Program-made: the position numbers and the translations under genes
Notes under the pieces: model-generated
Databases searched by the model: none
Seen by the model: only the letters and a program-made list of their open reading frames with translations
Told to the model about the DNA's origin: nothing
Source of the DNA: CAVORD01 sp963698535
GTDB taxonomy: Bacteria > Bacteroidota > Bacteroidia > Bacteroidales > VadinHA17
Assembly (NCBI GenBank): GCA_963698535.1
Contig: CAVORD010000001.1
Location: forward strand, 62,001 to 126,000
Direction: 5' to 3'
DNA: 64,000 bases
Part shown: positions 1 through 8,718 of the stretch, piece by piece
How positions within the stretch are numbered: position 1 is the first letter of the stretch
Layout: every line of letters starts with the position of its first letter

Positions 1-608
1 GTTGTACCGTTAATAATGTTCCCCTTACCGTCAAAGGTCAGTTGTACAATATCTCCTGCTGCAATATCCTCAACATAGATGTTTTTTTCTGAGACATATG
101 CGATCTTCTTGCTGTCGGGAGAGAATTTGGCAAACATGAGAGATGAAGAGGGGAGGTCACCTCCCAGTTGTTTCATCTTCGACGACCGGATATCTAAAAG
201 CCAGTAGTCGCCCCTGGTATTATTTCTCCATACTTTCCTGGTATTGGTAAAAACCATCATGTAGTTGCCGTCTGCGGAGAACTGATAATTGCTTATCCGG
301 AGGGGACTCTCTTTGCCTTTGGGAACCAGTTGCGAAGCCGCAACAAGGATAGTCCTCTCCCCGGATTTTGTTTCATATAGCACAATGTCTTCTCCGGGAC
401 TTTTTGCCGCCGGTTCAACAGACGTGTAGCCTGCACCGTTTTTATACCATTTAACGGGCCCGAATCTCGCTGCCGAATAGGTCTGGTTCATATATATATC
501 TTCCAGAGTCAGCCTGCCATTCTGACCATGACCGGTTAAGGTTGTCAAAACAAGAACTGTTATGATGGGCAGTTGTTTTAACCCCATTTTTTTGACTGCT
601 TTTAACAT
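1..608 (-). CDS. Dipeptidyl peptidase IV-like S9 peptidase, N-terminal part (partial)
   Basis: The reading frame runs from an ATG at 608 off the left edge of the window, so only about 202 N-terminal residues are present. It begins with a hydrophobic signal peptide ending in GHGQ and continues with the beta-propeller type start of periplasmic prolyl peptidases (YSAARFGPVKWYKNG, then SADGNYMMVFTNTR, FSPDSKKIAYV). Proteins of this family cut X-Pro dipeptides from peptide N-termini in the periplasm; the catalytic Ser-Asp-His domain lies outside the window. Its neighbour is an Xaa-Pro aminopeptidase, which fits a shared proline-peptide job. A second ATG seven codons later (587) is an alternative start. 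Confidence 0.8.
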   Translation of the reverse strand, partial: MLKAVKKMGLKQLPIITVLVLTTLTGHGQNGRLTLEDIYMNQTYSAARFGPVKWYKNGAGYTSVEPAAKSPGEDIVLYETKSGERTILVAASQLVPKGKESPLRISNYQFSADGNYMMVFTNTRKVWRNNTRGDYWLLDIRSSKMKQLGGDLPSSSLMFAKFSPDSKKIAYVSEKNIYVEDIAAGDIVQLTFDGKGNIINGT

Positions 609-663
609 TTATGCTGTATTTTAAAGGTTTGCGGTTGATTAAAATATTTCTGAATCTCTCTTC

Positions 664-2049
664 TCATCTCCTTAATGCTTCGATCTCATCAATAAGCATA
701 GGTTTTCTCCTGCTTCCGAGAAGTCTTTTCCCCTGTGCCGTTATCAGGTAATTCTCCTCGTTCCTGATGCCGCCGAAGTTTCTGAACTTGTCAATTTCAT
801 TATAATTAAGAAACTCAGTGAATTTTTTCTGAGCTCTCCACTGGTCCGTCAGTTCGGGGATAAAATATATACCAGGTTCAATGGTAAGAACAAAGCCCGG
901 CTCCAATTTCCTCGCAAGTCGTAACGATTTAATACCAAATTGGGTACTCTTTGATTCACCGTCGTAGCCCACATATTCTTCTCCCAGATTTTCCATGTCG
1001 TGAATGTCCAGACCCATCATGTGACCTGTTCCGCATGGGAAAAACAAGGCATGGGCACCTTCTTCAACAGCTCTTTCCGTGTCTCCTTTCATCAGACCCA
1101 TGCTTTTTAGACCTTTTGCGATAGTAAGACAGGCAGCACGGTGAACATCTTTAAAAGCCACACCCGGTTTCAGCATGCCAACAGAGGCATTGTGTGAGTC
1201 AAGAACAAGGGAATAAATGTCTTTTTGAATATTGCTGAATGTTTTGCTAACGGGAAAGGTACTTGAGAGGTCGCCGGCATATCCTGAAGGTGTTTCGGCA
1301 CCGCAGTCGAGCAGAAACAACTGCCCTTCCCTGACAATGTTGCTGTGATTGTGATTATGCAGAGTCTGACCGTTAATGGTTGCAATGGTCGGGAACGAAA
1401 TGTCGCCTCCTGTGGCCCTTGCAATTTTTTCAACCTCAACAACAATATCCAGTTCGCTCATCCCGGGCCTGAGAATGTTCATAGCCGTGGTATGCATATC
1501 AACAGTAGTATCAACGCCTTTTTCTATCTCAACGATCTCTTCTGCCGTTTTGTAATTTCGCAGCGAGACTACAGCCTTAATTAGTTCCGGGGAGGCTCCT
1601 TTGGCAATGCCATCAGCATTAAGCCCGGTAAGTTCCATAAGTGTTAATATGTTTTGGTGCCTGTATTGTGGTAAAAACATTATGGGTTCTCTGTTATCCC
1701 TGGCGCGTTTAACACGATGATATAGTTCCCTAAGGGTTCCCGTTTTTTTAACACCACACATCGATGCCAGCTCCTTTATTTCAGGTTGTCTCCCCCTCCA
1801 GACAAAATCTTCTACCGTAAAATCGTCACCATAAACAGTTACTTCCCCATTTGCTGTATCTAACAATGAGATCAAACCGGGCCTGTTGATCCCAAAAAAG
1901 TATAGGAAGGTACTGTCCTGCCTGAAGCGATACGGATTATCAGTATAGTTCATCGGACTCTCTTCGTTACCGGGAAGCAATATTATACCGGAGCTGACCT
2001 TCTCTAATAGTTCTCTTTGTCTGTTAATATAAGTTTCAGTGCTGAACAT
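664..2049 (-). CDS. pepP: Xaa-Pro aminopeptidase (M24B, aminopeptidase P)
   Basis: 461 residues, normal length for the family. An aminopeptidase-P N-terminal domain (about residues 1-150) precedes the pita-bread catalytic domain. The five metal ligands can be seen: D248 in LLDCGAE, D260 in YAGDLSSTF, H343 in GTGHMMGLDIHD, E391 in TIEPGIYF, and a Glu in GIRNEENYLI near the end. It has no signal peptide, so it should act in the cytoplasm, removing an N-terminal residue in front of proline. It lies 55 bases downstream of the DPP IV start in the same direction; the pair may be a small proline-peptide operon. This looks like core chromosome, left of the cassette region. Confidence 0.93.
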   Translation of the reverse strand: MFSTETYINRQRELLEKVSSGIILLPGNEESPMNYTDNPYRFRQDSTFLYFFGINRPGLISLLDTANGEVTVYGDDFTVEDFVWRGRQPEIKELASMCGVKKTGTLRELYHRVKRARDNREPIMFLPQYRHQNILTLMELTGLNADGIAKGASPELIKAVVSLRNYKTAEEIVEIEKGVDTTVDMHTTAMNILRPGMSELDIVVEVEKIARATGGDISFPTIATINGQTLHNHNHSNIVREGQLFLLDCGAETPSGYAGDLSSTFPVSKTFSNIQKDIYSLVLDSHNASVGMLKPGVAFKDVHRAACLTIAKGLKSMGLMKGDTERAVEEGAHALFFPCGTGHMMGLDIHDMENLGEEYVGYDGESKSTQFGIKSLRLARKLEPGFVLTIEPGIYFIPELTDQWRAQKKFTEFLNYNEIDKFRNFGGIRNEENYLITAQGKRLLGSRRKPMLIDEIEALRR

Positions 2050-2269
2050 ATTCTTTTATTGGATTGGTGAATTAATTCTTCTGACTGTAAGTTTGGTCAT
2101 TTTGATTTAAAATCCAAATGTGAGTTCTTACAGTTGAACATTATAGTTAGAGAACTTTTGCAGAATTTCACCTGCAATGCCACTGCCTGAGTCAAAGAAA
2201 TCAATTGATATCATGACAGCTGTATTTGTTCCATTTTTCTCATGCCTTCAGGTACTGTAAGATTTAAAT

Positions 2270-2383
2270 TGCTAACGGTCTGCAGTATAAACTGTCAGAT
2301 CGCAGACTGCTATTCCCTGTTGTTAAAGCCAAATTGACAGGAGGCAGAAGGTTTGTGAAACAACTGCAGTCCGCATGTTATAA
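2270..2383. repeat. Decayed attC-like site, leftmost in window
   Basis: Left core TGCTAAC (2270-2276) is followed by GGTCTGCAGTATAAACTG; the right half is CAACTGCAGTCCGCATGTTATAA with core at 2377-2383. Both halves resemble the attC sites further right (CTAACGGTCGGCGGTAT and ATACCGCTTGTTA), and CTGCAGTATAAACTG can pair with CAACTGCAG. It fills the 357-base gap between the aminopeptidase and the next hydrolase; nothing else is visible there. It suggests the cassette array once reached this far left. Confidence 0.5.
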
Positions 2384-2406
2384 ACCAAGAGATGACTGTT
2401 GGAATT

Positions 2407-3240
2407 CTACTTTTCAATAAATTCTATTGTTTTTCTTATCGGTGCATCTGAGTCGTTACCGATCCAAAACAGATGCCCCCATTCATTGTCTAATCCTGAA
2501 AGAGTTGAATTTTTGATCATACGTTTGGCATGTTCAGCATGCTCAAAGGGAACGCTGTTGTCATTTTTACTATGGATTATCAAAGTCGGACACTTAATGT
2601 CGGATATCAAGCCAGTCTCAATATCATGCTCAATATCACTCATAAATCCGGTTTTTGAATTAAAGTTTTTAAAGGTCGACAACAATTCTTTTATATCCTT
2701 TTCTTCCAGTCTGTGGGGTTCGTTTTTTGAAAACTGAGGGTAAAAATTACTGGCGATCATTTTTGGAAATATTCCGGAAAAGAATCTTATTAAGGCCCAT
2801 ACAATTCTTTCTGTCTTCGGATTAAATAGTTTTTTTGCTGTTTTGTAAACCTCTCCATCTCTATCCAACCATCGCTTAGTTACAGCCGAGGCTAATATTA
2901 GTTTCTCCACTCTTTCAGGATGCTTTCCCGCAATTTCAATCGCTGCCAATCCTCCTGCCGAAATTGCATATATAACTACCTGGTCAATTCCCAGATAATT
3001 CAAAAGTTCAACTATTAAATTTGCTGTTTTCTCAGGAGTGATATTTTCTCCAAGGGGTGTATTCCCGTATCCAGGACGTGATGGTGTAATGAGCTGGTAT
3101 TTACTTATATCAAACCCTTTGCGAAACAGTGTTTCACGGCAATTTGAGTGCCCTCCATGCAGAAACAAGACGGGTTTACCCTCACCTTCTATTGAATATT
3201 CAATTTGTCCTTTTTCGGTTTCAATTGTTCTGATCTTCAT
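2407..3240 (-). CDS. Alpha/beta hydrolase
   Basis: 277 residues with a complete alpha/beta hydrolase layout: oxyanion HGG at 28-30, nucleophile S94 in YAISAGG, acid in SKNDNSVPFEHAEH and a late His in WGHLFW. The first residue after HGG and the SAGG elbow are typical of the large, poorly assigned carboxylic-ester hydrolase branch; the substrate cannot be read from sequence. No signal peptide. The decayed attC 24 bases beyond its stop suggests it is an old integron cassette. Confidence 0.82.
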   Translation of the reverse strand: MKIRTIETEKGQIEYSIEGEGKPVLFLHGGHSNCRETLFRKGFDISKYQLITPSRPGYGNTPLGENITPEKTANLIVELLNYLGIDQVVIYAISAGGLAAIEIAGKHPERVEKLILASAVTKRWLDRDGEVYKTAKKLFNPKTERIVWALIRFFSGIFPKMIASNFYPQFSKNEPHRLEEKDIKELLSTFKNFNSKTGFMSDIEHDIETGLISDIKCPTLIIHSKNDNSVPFEHAEHAKRMIKNSTLSGLDNEWGHLFWIGNDSDAPIRKTIEFIEK

Positions 3241-3396
3241 TCTGACCTTCTTTTTTTAGTTTCGCTCAATATGTTTGCAGTCATCTGTTGCAGGGGTTTT
3301 TAGTTTTAATGGCTTATTGTTATAATGATGGGCTGTACTACACGTCTGAATTGATCCGGGTTTTACATCCGGCAGTTAGTAGTAACATTATGCCCC

Positions 3397-4305
3397 CTAC
3401 TCTTTAATAATTGGATTCTCTTTCAGGTATCCAATAGAAGATAAGAAGTCAACAGTCTTGTCCATGGTTGCCCGGTAATCCATTACGCTGATGTGATAAT
3501 TGAAGAATCCATGTTTACGTCCTTCAAAGGGTACAACGATGCAATTATTGCCATACTTTTTCATCTCTTCACAAAACTCTATAGCATCACTAATCGGTAC
3601 GCTTTCATCCGCCGTTCCATGAAAAATAATGGTAGGTGGTGCACCTTTGTGTACATTATGAATTGGAGAAATCTCCGTAGCCCTGTTAAGCCATTCACCA
3701 TGATATTTTTGTGCAGTTTTCATAAAACTTTCAGGGAAATTAAGAACCGGGTTAAACAGGACCAATGCATTGGGAACAGAACTAACTGTTTTATCTTCAT
3801 TATCATCATCATATCCATTAATCAGAGCAGTACATGCTGCAAGATCGCCACCTGCACTGCCCCCTCCTGCAACTATGCGGTTTTCATTAACACCTAATTC
3901 TTTTGCATGGGCTCTGACCCAGCGAATGGCTGACTTTGCATCCTCAACTGATTCAAAGGGAGTGATACTGTGCCGGTTTGTGAGGCGATACTCAGCAAGA
4001 ACTGTTACCATGCCACGAGAGGCCAGATACTTACACTGACTCTCAAATTGAGAAACTTTACCTCCTGAGAAGCCTCCTCCGTGGAAGAAGACTATTGCCG
4101 GAACGCTTGCCATATCTTCTTGTCGGGTTGGTTGAAACAGATAGAGTTTTAGCTTATTATGACCAGTGGTTTTGAAAACATAAGTCGTCATTCCAGGCTG
4201 TTTTTGCGGGACTGTAGAGCAGCTAAAAACAGGTAGTACAATGATAAAAATAAGCAACAGGTATTTATTGCATTTGTTGTTCAATATCTTTCTAACCATA
4301 CACAC
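3397..4305 (-). CDS. Alpha/beta hydrolase lipoprotein (BD-FAE/esterase-lipase type)
   Basis: 302 residues. A lipoprotein signal (hydrophobic run ending VFSC, Cys29) predicts export and lipid anchoring. The oxyanion motif FFHGGGFSGG and nucleophile elbow GGSAGGD are those of the hormone-sensitive-lipase/BD-FAE group; the acid (HGTADESVP) and His (RKHGFFNY) complete the triad. Such proteins hydrolyse small esters, often on acylated sugars. The start could also be Met3. About 20 bases beyond the stop, GCAGTTAGTAG (3373-3383) resembles an R core, but no clear partner is left. Confidence 0.85.
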   Translation of the reverse strand: MCMVRKILNNKCNKYLLLIFIIVLPVFSCSTVPQKQPGMTTYVFKTTGHNKLKLYLFQPTRQEDMASVPAIVFFHGGGFSGGKVSQFESQCKYLASRGMVTVLAEYRLTNRHSITPFESVEDAKSAIRWVRAHAKELGVNENRIVAGGGSAGGDLAACTALINGYDDDNEDKTVSSVPNALVLFNPVLNFPESFMKTAQKYHGEWLNRATEISPIHNVHKGAPPTIIFHGTADESVPISDAIEFCEEMKKYGNNCIVVPFEGRKHGFFNYHISVMDYRATMDKTVDFLSSIGYLKENPIIKE

Positions 4306-4423
4306 TGTTTTTAAATAACTGCTAAGACCAGGGGATCTCTCGCAGAGTGTCTGTTGCCGGACTGATTATGGCACCTTACTTTTGGTGGAATATTGCAATA
4401 CATTATTTCGAGGCGATTACCTG

Positions 4424-4891
4424 TCAGTTTAATCTGGTCAGCTCAAAGTGTTTCATTACAGCCGGCAGCAAACTTATGATAATGATAAACAGACCCGTAA
4501 ATATTATTACCGGTTGAATCCAGAAGTATTGTGTCAATACAAGTTGAATAGTTATCCATGAGATTGCTATAATGCCGGTATAAATTGAGAAGGACCATGA
4601 CCAATGTTTTTCCCTGTAAATGTTAAGTGCATTGGCTACTCTCCAGACTCTTTTTGATATAATGCCCATAAATGTAAGTAATGGCAATACCCCGAGAAAG
4701 GAGGCCAGCAATAGTCCTGGGATCAAATAAGAAGCGAAGGGAGAATTATTTAGCCAGACAGGTTCCATTCCAAGCAGAGAACCGTCAGTTTTTATAACCA
4801 TCAGCGTTCCTCCGACTAACCCGTTGACACCAAGGAAAAGGTGAAGAATACATAAAGTAATGACAGATATCTTCAGTACAATTTTGCTCAT
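4424..4891 (-). CDS. Hypothetical membrane protein, four TM segments
   Basis: 155 residues with four hydrophobic segments (about 7-30, 52-77, 100-120, 124-145) separated by short basic loops. I do not recognise the family. The gene is on the same strand as its neighbours, flanked by 118 and 242 bases of noncoding DNA in which no clear gene is visible. Probably an inner-membrane protein of unknown role, possibly an old cassette gene. Confidence 0.65.
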   Translation of the reverse strand: MSKIVLKISVITLCILHLFLGVNGLVGGTLMVIKTDGSLLGMEPVWLNNSPFASYLIPGLLLASFLGVLPLLTFMGIISKRVWRVANALNIYREKHWSWSFSIYTGIIAISWITIQLVLTQYFWIQPVIIFTGLFIIIISLLPAVMKHFELTRLN

Positions 4892-5133
4892 ATTCCTTGT
4901 TTTCTGCAGATAAAAGTAATGATCGAATTTGACGTTTAAAAGGGACGAAGGCTATAAAATTGACTTTGCATCGATGAAACCTTCCTCCACTCAAATCAGA
5001 CAGGCATTTTGACTGTGCCACAGAGACCAAGCTTCAGGTAATAAATTGTTTGTCAGTGATGTAGCAATGATTTTCACAGCTGTGACTGAATAACCCTTCG
5101 CATTGGCTGGAAAACTTAACCAAATTGCCAGCA

Positions 5134-6228
5134 TCAGGGAGTTTTATCATTTTCTTTATTTAATTGGTCCAGCAGATTATATTTTACTTGCCTGTTAAGC
5201 CATCTTTCACGGGCATATTTTTGCATATCTACAATTGTGTCCTTTTCGTCGATGATTTCCAGACCAAGCAATGTTTCAATGATGTCCTCCATTGTTACAA
5301 TTCCGTCTATACCCCCGTATTCATCGACGACCAGCGCAATATGTTCTCTTTTTTCCAGTAATTTCTCCCAGACATCGAACAATACTTGTGAATCAGGTAC
5401 AATCACAATCTCCCTTTTCAGATCGCTTAATCTTAGATGGAATTGATCCTGAGCAAGTTTTTCAAATACTGTGTGTCTGAATACGTATCCTGTGATATTT
5501 TCAAATTCACCTGAAAATACAGGAATACGTGAAAATTTAAGGTATTTGATGTCCTGAAGGAAATCCTTTATCGGGATATCCTCATCTGCCGCGGTAATTA
5601 CAACCCTTGGCGTCATTATTTCTGATACCCGGACATTTTTAAGATGGACCAGATTGTGGATTATTTTATATTCCTTTTCATGGAATATTCCTTCATCTAA
5701 CCCTATGCCTGCCAATGCTGAAACTTCTTCTCTGCTGGCAGCATGTTTTGATCCTCTTTTTGTAAAAACTCGTGTTATAACGGCAGACATTATTACTAAA
5801 GGGTAAGTAATTATTATCATACCTCTAATCGTATATGCTGAGATCGCGGATAATCCTCTCCAATAACGTGCTCCGATTGTTTTTGGAATAATTTCGGTAA
5901 AGACAAGGATCAGCAGGGTAAGAACTGCGGATACTATACCAAATGAAGTTTCACCGAATACCTTTACAGCCTGAGCGCCAACTCCTGCTGCTCCGACAGT
6001 ATGTGCTACCGTGTTAAGAGAAAGGATAGCCGAAAGTGGTTTGTCAATATTGCTTTTTAAGGAGATGAAATGTTTGGCCCACGATTTACCAAGCTCAAGT
6101 TTCACTATTAGGAAAGACTGTGATGTAGAAAGCAACACAGCTTCCATAATTGAACAAATAAAGGAAACAAACAGGGCAATAAATAAGTATGTGAACAGGA
6201 GTAACATTGTCTTTACAAAAAATTGCAA
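5134..6228 (-). CDS. CNNM/CorC-type DUF21 plus CBS-pair membrane protein
   Basis: 364 residues. The first 170 residues are a DUF21 (CNNM) membrane domain with about four hydrophobic segments and the conserved EIIPKTIGARY stretch; residues 205-320 form a pair of CBS domains (MTPRVVITAADED..., LVVDEYGGIDGIVTMEDIIETLLG). The VVDEYGG...DIIE motif is the family signature. Members are implicated in Mg2+ or Co2+ efflux and in ion homeostasis. The C-terminal CorC/HlyC domain seen in many members is missing or very short (about 35 residues follow the second CBS), so this is the short form. Confidence 0.88.
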   Translation of the reverse strand: MQFFVKTMLLLFTYLFIALFVSFICSIMEAVLLSTSQSFLIVKLELGKSWAKHFISLKSNIDKPLSAILSLNTVAHTVGAAGVGAQAVKVFGETSFGIVSAVLTLLILVFTEIIPKTIGARYWRGLSAISAYTIRGMIIITYPLVIMSAVITRVFTKRGSKHAASREEVSALAGIGLDEGIFHEKEYKIIHNLVHLKNVRVSEIMTPRVVITAADEDIPIKDFLQDIKYLKFSRIPVFSGEFENITGYVFRHTVFEKLAQDQFHLRLSDLKREIVIVPDSQVLFDVWEKLLEKREHIALVVDEYGGIDGIVTMEDIIETLLGLEIIDEKDTIVDMQKYARERWLNRQVKYNLLDQLNKENDKTP

Positions 6229-6420
6229 TATAAGGATTATCTCTTATTTCAAATTGTTGCCCGGGATTCAATATTGCTCCGTAGCGGGAAGATGTATAAA
6301 AAGAGACAGAATAGATTGTAGTGCCGTGCCAGGCTGCCATTTTGCCTGAGAAGGCTGCAATCCTCTATCTTTTGTTCTTTCCTTGCCTTTGCTAATCCCA
6401 AACGTTTGGTGCACTATAAA

Positions 6421-7338
6421 TTATTCAATTTTAAGAAGGAATAAGACCGGAATACTTAATCTTTTGGCCCAGGAAGTTTCAGTATGACTTTCACCTTCAA
6501 AGAAAAGAGTTTGCCAGAAACCGCTGCTATAACCTTTACTAAACATGATTTTGTCAATTTTTGACTGATATGGTTCATAAAATGAATCTCCCGTTAAATT
6601 GCCATAATCGAAATAAATCTTTTTGGTATTTGCTTCCGGCAGGCTTTTTTCTAAATAGTCCCGGAATTTACCGGAAACTTCATGGTCGGTATTCTCGTTG
6701 ATTAGCTCGAAACTGGATAAGGGTGAATGGATGGAAAGGCATGCCACGCCGCCAAAAGTATTTGGGTATTCACAAAGTGCATATATTGAAATTAACCCGC
6801 CCATACTACTTCCAATCATAAATGTGTTATCAGCTTCCGGTTTCGTGGGGTAATTCTTATCTATATAAGGTTTCAATTCGTTTACGATAAATTTAAGGTA
6901 ATTATCCGCAGAGGGCTCTCCCTTTATTTGATGTTTCAAAATGGCAGTTTTAGTTGGTTCAGGAATACTATCTATAATTTTTTGGGGAAAGTAATCTGCA
7001 AAACGCTTTTCAGGAACATTCCAGATTCCAACTATTATGCAATCTCTGATTTTTCCCTCTTCCATTAATTGTCCAAAAGTATCATCAGCATCCCAGGCAG
7101 TTTTATTCCAGGTTTTTGAAGAATCAAAAAGCATTTGTCCATCGTGCATATAAACAACCGAATATTTCTTTGTTATATCGAAATTCTCGGGTAGCCAGAT
7201 ATCAACATTTCGAGGTTCAACTAATGTTGTATTGAAGTTTTCAATTCGTTCAATACTGCCACAGGCTGTTTCTGGCAGGTCTTGAGCCCTGCTGCTTAAA
7301 CCTGGTAAAATCATAATGAGTATTAGATACCTTTTCAT
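6421..7338 (-). CDS. Esterase D/enterochelin-esterase-like secreted hydrolase
   Basis: With the start at the ATG at 7338 the protein has 305 residues and a clean signal peptide (MKRYLILIMILPGLSSRAQ); the open frame extends upstream but that extension would bury the signal. Hydrolase features are YMHDGQMLFD (about 63-72) and the nucleophile S178 in MIGSSMGG; a late His lies in EGESHTETSW. The family includes ferric-enterobactin esterases and feruloyl esterases acting in the periplasm; the substrate is not predictable here. About ten bases beyond the stop, CGTTTGGTGCAC (6403-6414) resembles a decayed core. Confidence 0.83.
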   Translation of the reverse strand: MKRYLILIMILPGLSSRAQDLPETACGSIERIENFNTTLVEPRNVDIWLPENFDITKKYSVVYMHDGQMLFDSSKTWNKTAWDADDTFGQLMEEGKIRDCIIVGIWNVPEKRFADYFPQKIIDSIPEPTKTAILKHQIKGEPSADNYLKFIVNELKPYIDKNYPTKPEADNTFMIGSSMGGLISIYALCEYPNTFGGVACLSIHSPLSSFELINENTDHEVSGKFRDYLEKSLPEANTKKIYFDYGNLTGDSFYEPYQSKIDKIMFSKGYSSGFWQTLFFEGESHTETSWAKRLSIPVLFLLKIE

Positions 7339-7671
7339 TATAGTTATGAGTAATTGCTGAAATTCAGGTAATGAGTTCAAATATTCTTTCCGATATTCTT
7401 TGATTCTGTCAAATGTTTTCTTTTCGATAATCATTATTAGAACAGGTCGATATTTGTGGTCTCCCGGCAGGATGAGCAACAGCCAGAGGAACAGACTTTG
7501 CCCACAGTAGTTGTCCCGAAAGAGGAATACGTCGGAGCAGTGAGCCCTTTGTCGGATGTGTATATGAAAAGTAGCAAAGTAAAAAACTATTCACTTTCAG
7601 TTTGGCGATATGTTTATGAATATCCAATTGGTCAAATTTACCACTTCCCACCGAATCAAGATTATGAAATG
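7339..7671. other. Intergenic stretch without recognisable gene
   Basis: 333 bases between the esterase and the XRE gene. Short open frames occur on both strands, but none has a plausible start signal or family match. The right end (GAAATGTTAGCG) resembles a decayed attC right half; its TTA provides the stop codon of the neighbouring XRE gene at 7672-7674. I see no left half. Confidence 0.5.
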
Positions 7672-7899
7672 TTAGCGGGACATTGATTTTTGTTCTTCAC
7701 TGGCATATTCTAAAATATCACCTGGCTGGCATTCCAAGGTCTGACAAATGGATTCAAGGGTGCTGAACCTGATCGCTTTCGCTTTTCCTGTTTTTAAAAT
7801 TGAAAGGTTCGAAAGGGTTAGTCCTACTTTTTCCGATAGCTCATTAAGCGACATCTTTCGCTTTGCCATCATTACATCTAAGTTTACAATGATTGGCAT
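7672..7899 (-). CDS. XRE-family HTH regulator (partner of DUF2975 protein)
   Basis: 75 residues consisting almost entirely of a Cro/CI helix-turn-helix: LNELSEKVGLTLSNLSILKTGKAKAIRFSTLE, then the conserved CQTLECQPGDILEY of the YozG/XRE group. It follows the DUF2975 gene with a 3-base gap; these two families are commonly paired, the regulator controlling the membrane protein's operon. Its TAA stop lies inside a decayed R core (GTTAGCG at 7671-7677), a pattern repeated in several cassettes here. Translation may start at Met10 or Met11 instead. Confidence 0.88.
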   Translation of the reverse strand: MPIIVNLDVMMAKRKMSLNELSEKVGLTLSNLSILKTGKAKAIRFSTLESICQTLECQPGDILEYASEEQKSMSR

Positions 7900-7902
7900 G
7901 GC

Positions 7903-8439
7903 TTATACAGTTAAATCGTTTTCATTCTGGAGTTCAACGCCTCTCGAAAAAATGGTAGCTATAACATAAATGACAGCCGCCATTAATAAAAATGCACTGC
8001 CGTCTTCCCAGAATTGATTCAACTTGTTGATTTCTAATCCGTAATGATCCATTCTTTGTGATGTTTCACGGGCTATTAAACTTAAGATCCCTATTTCCAG
8101 AGTGATGTAACTGATTTTTTTAATCTTGTCGGCTACGTAGCTGCTGAATGGTTTTAACATATCAATTTTGTGTAGAAGCATGACAAGAACATAGAACAGA
8201 TATGCCTTTAAAATCGAGATTGTCAGGATAAAACCGTACATGCCGAAATAAACCAATCTGCTTGTATTATACATTTGACTTAGATCCAGCTTTTGATAAA
8301 GGTTCTGGACAAATTCAGGCTTGATAAGACTGAAAACAAAATTGACTATCATGGCTCCGGCTTCAATGCACAAGCCAACAAATATGACCCAACTAACTAT
8401 TTGCAGGCCTATAAATACTAAGTTGTTTCTTTTTGTCAT
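7903..8439 (-). CDS. DUF2975 membrane protein
   Basis: 178 residues when started at the ATG at 8439, where the family normally begins (MTKRNNLVFIGLQIVSW). The open frame extends about 49 codons upstream, but that part is atypical. Four hydrophobic segments and the hallmark C-terminus FSRGVELQNENDLTV identify DUF2975. Function is unknown; members sit in the inner membrane next to a small XRE regulator, as here (3-base gap). The two genes would travel as one cassette. Confidence 0.88.
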   Translation of the reverse strand: MTKRNNLVFIGLQIVSWVIFVGLCIEAGAMIVNFVFSLIKPEFVQNLYQKLDLSQMYNTSRLVYFGMYGFILTISILKAYLFYVLVMLLHKIDMLKPFSSYVADKIKKISYITLEIGILSLIARETSQRMDHYGLEINKLNQFWEDGSAFLLMAAVIYVIATIFSRGVELQNENDLTV

Positions 8440-8650
8440 ATCTAAATGAGTTAAAATTATGTCACAAAAATAGAATAAATTATTGAAAAACAATAAATAT
8501 GTAGCGTAAAGCAGATAATATTTACTGAAAGCATCATAAATAAATGTTAAATCCCGGATTATCCGGGATTTAAAGTTTAACACCAATACTACAAATAGGA
8601 GAGTGAGTTTTGTATATGATCTGTCTTTCCTGGAGTAAGCGAAGGCTGAG

Positions 8651-8676
8651 CCAATTAACTATACCGCGTGTTGTGC
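8651..8676. repeat. Right half of a decayed attC
   Basis: CCAATTAACTATACCGCGTGTTGTGC matches the conserved right halves of the intact attC sites (CAATTAACTATACCGCTTGTTAG) with core GTTGTGC at 8670-8676. No matching left half can be seen in the 70 bases before it, so the site is probably broken. It separates the Nramp gene from DUF2975. Confidence 0.7.
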
Positions 8677-8718
8677 CTATTTATTTACAAGCATTTTATT
8701 GGTAGAATTTTTTATTAT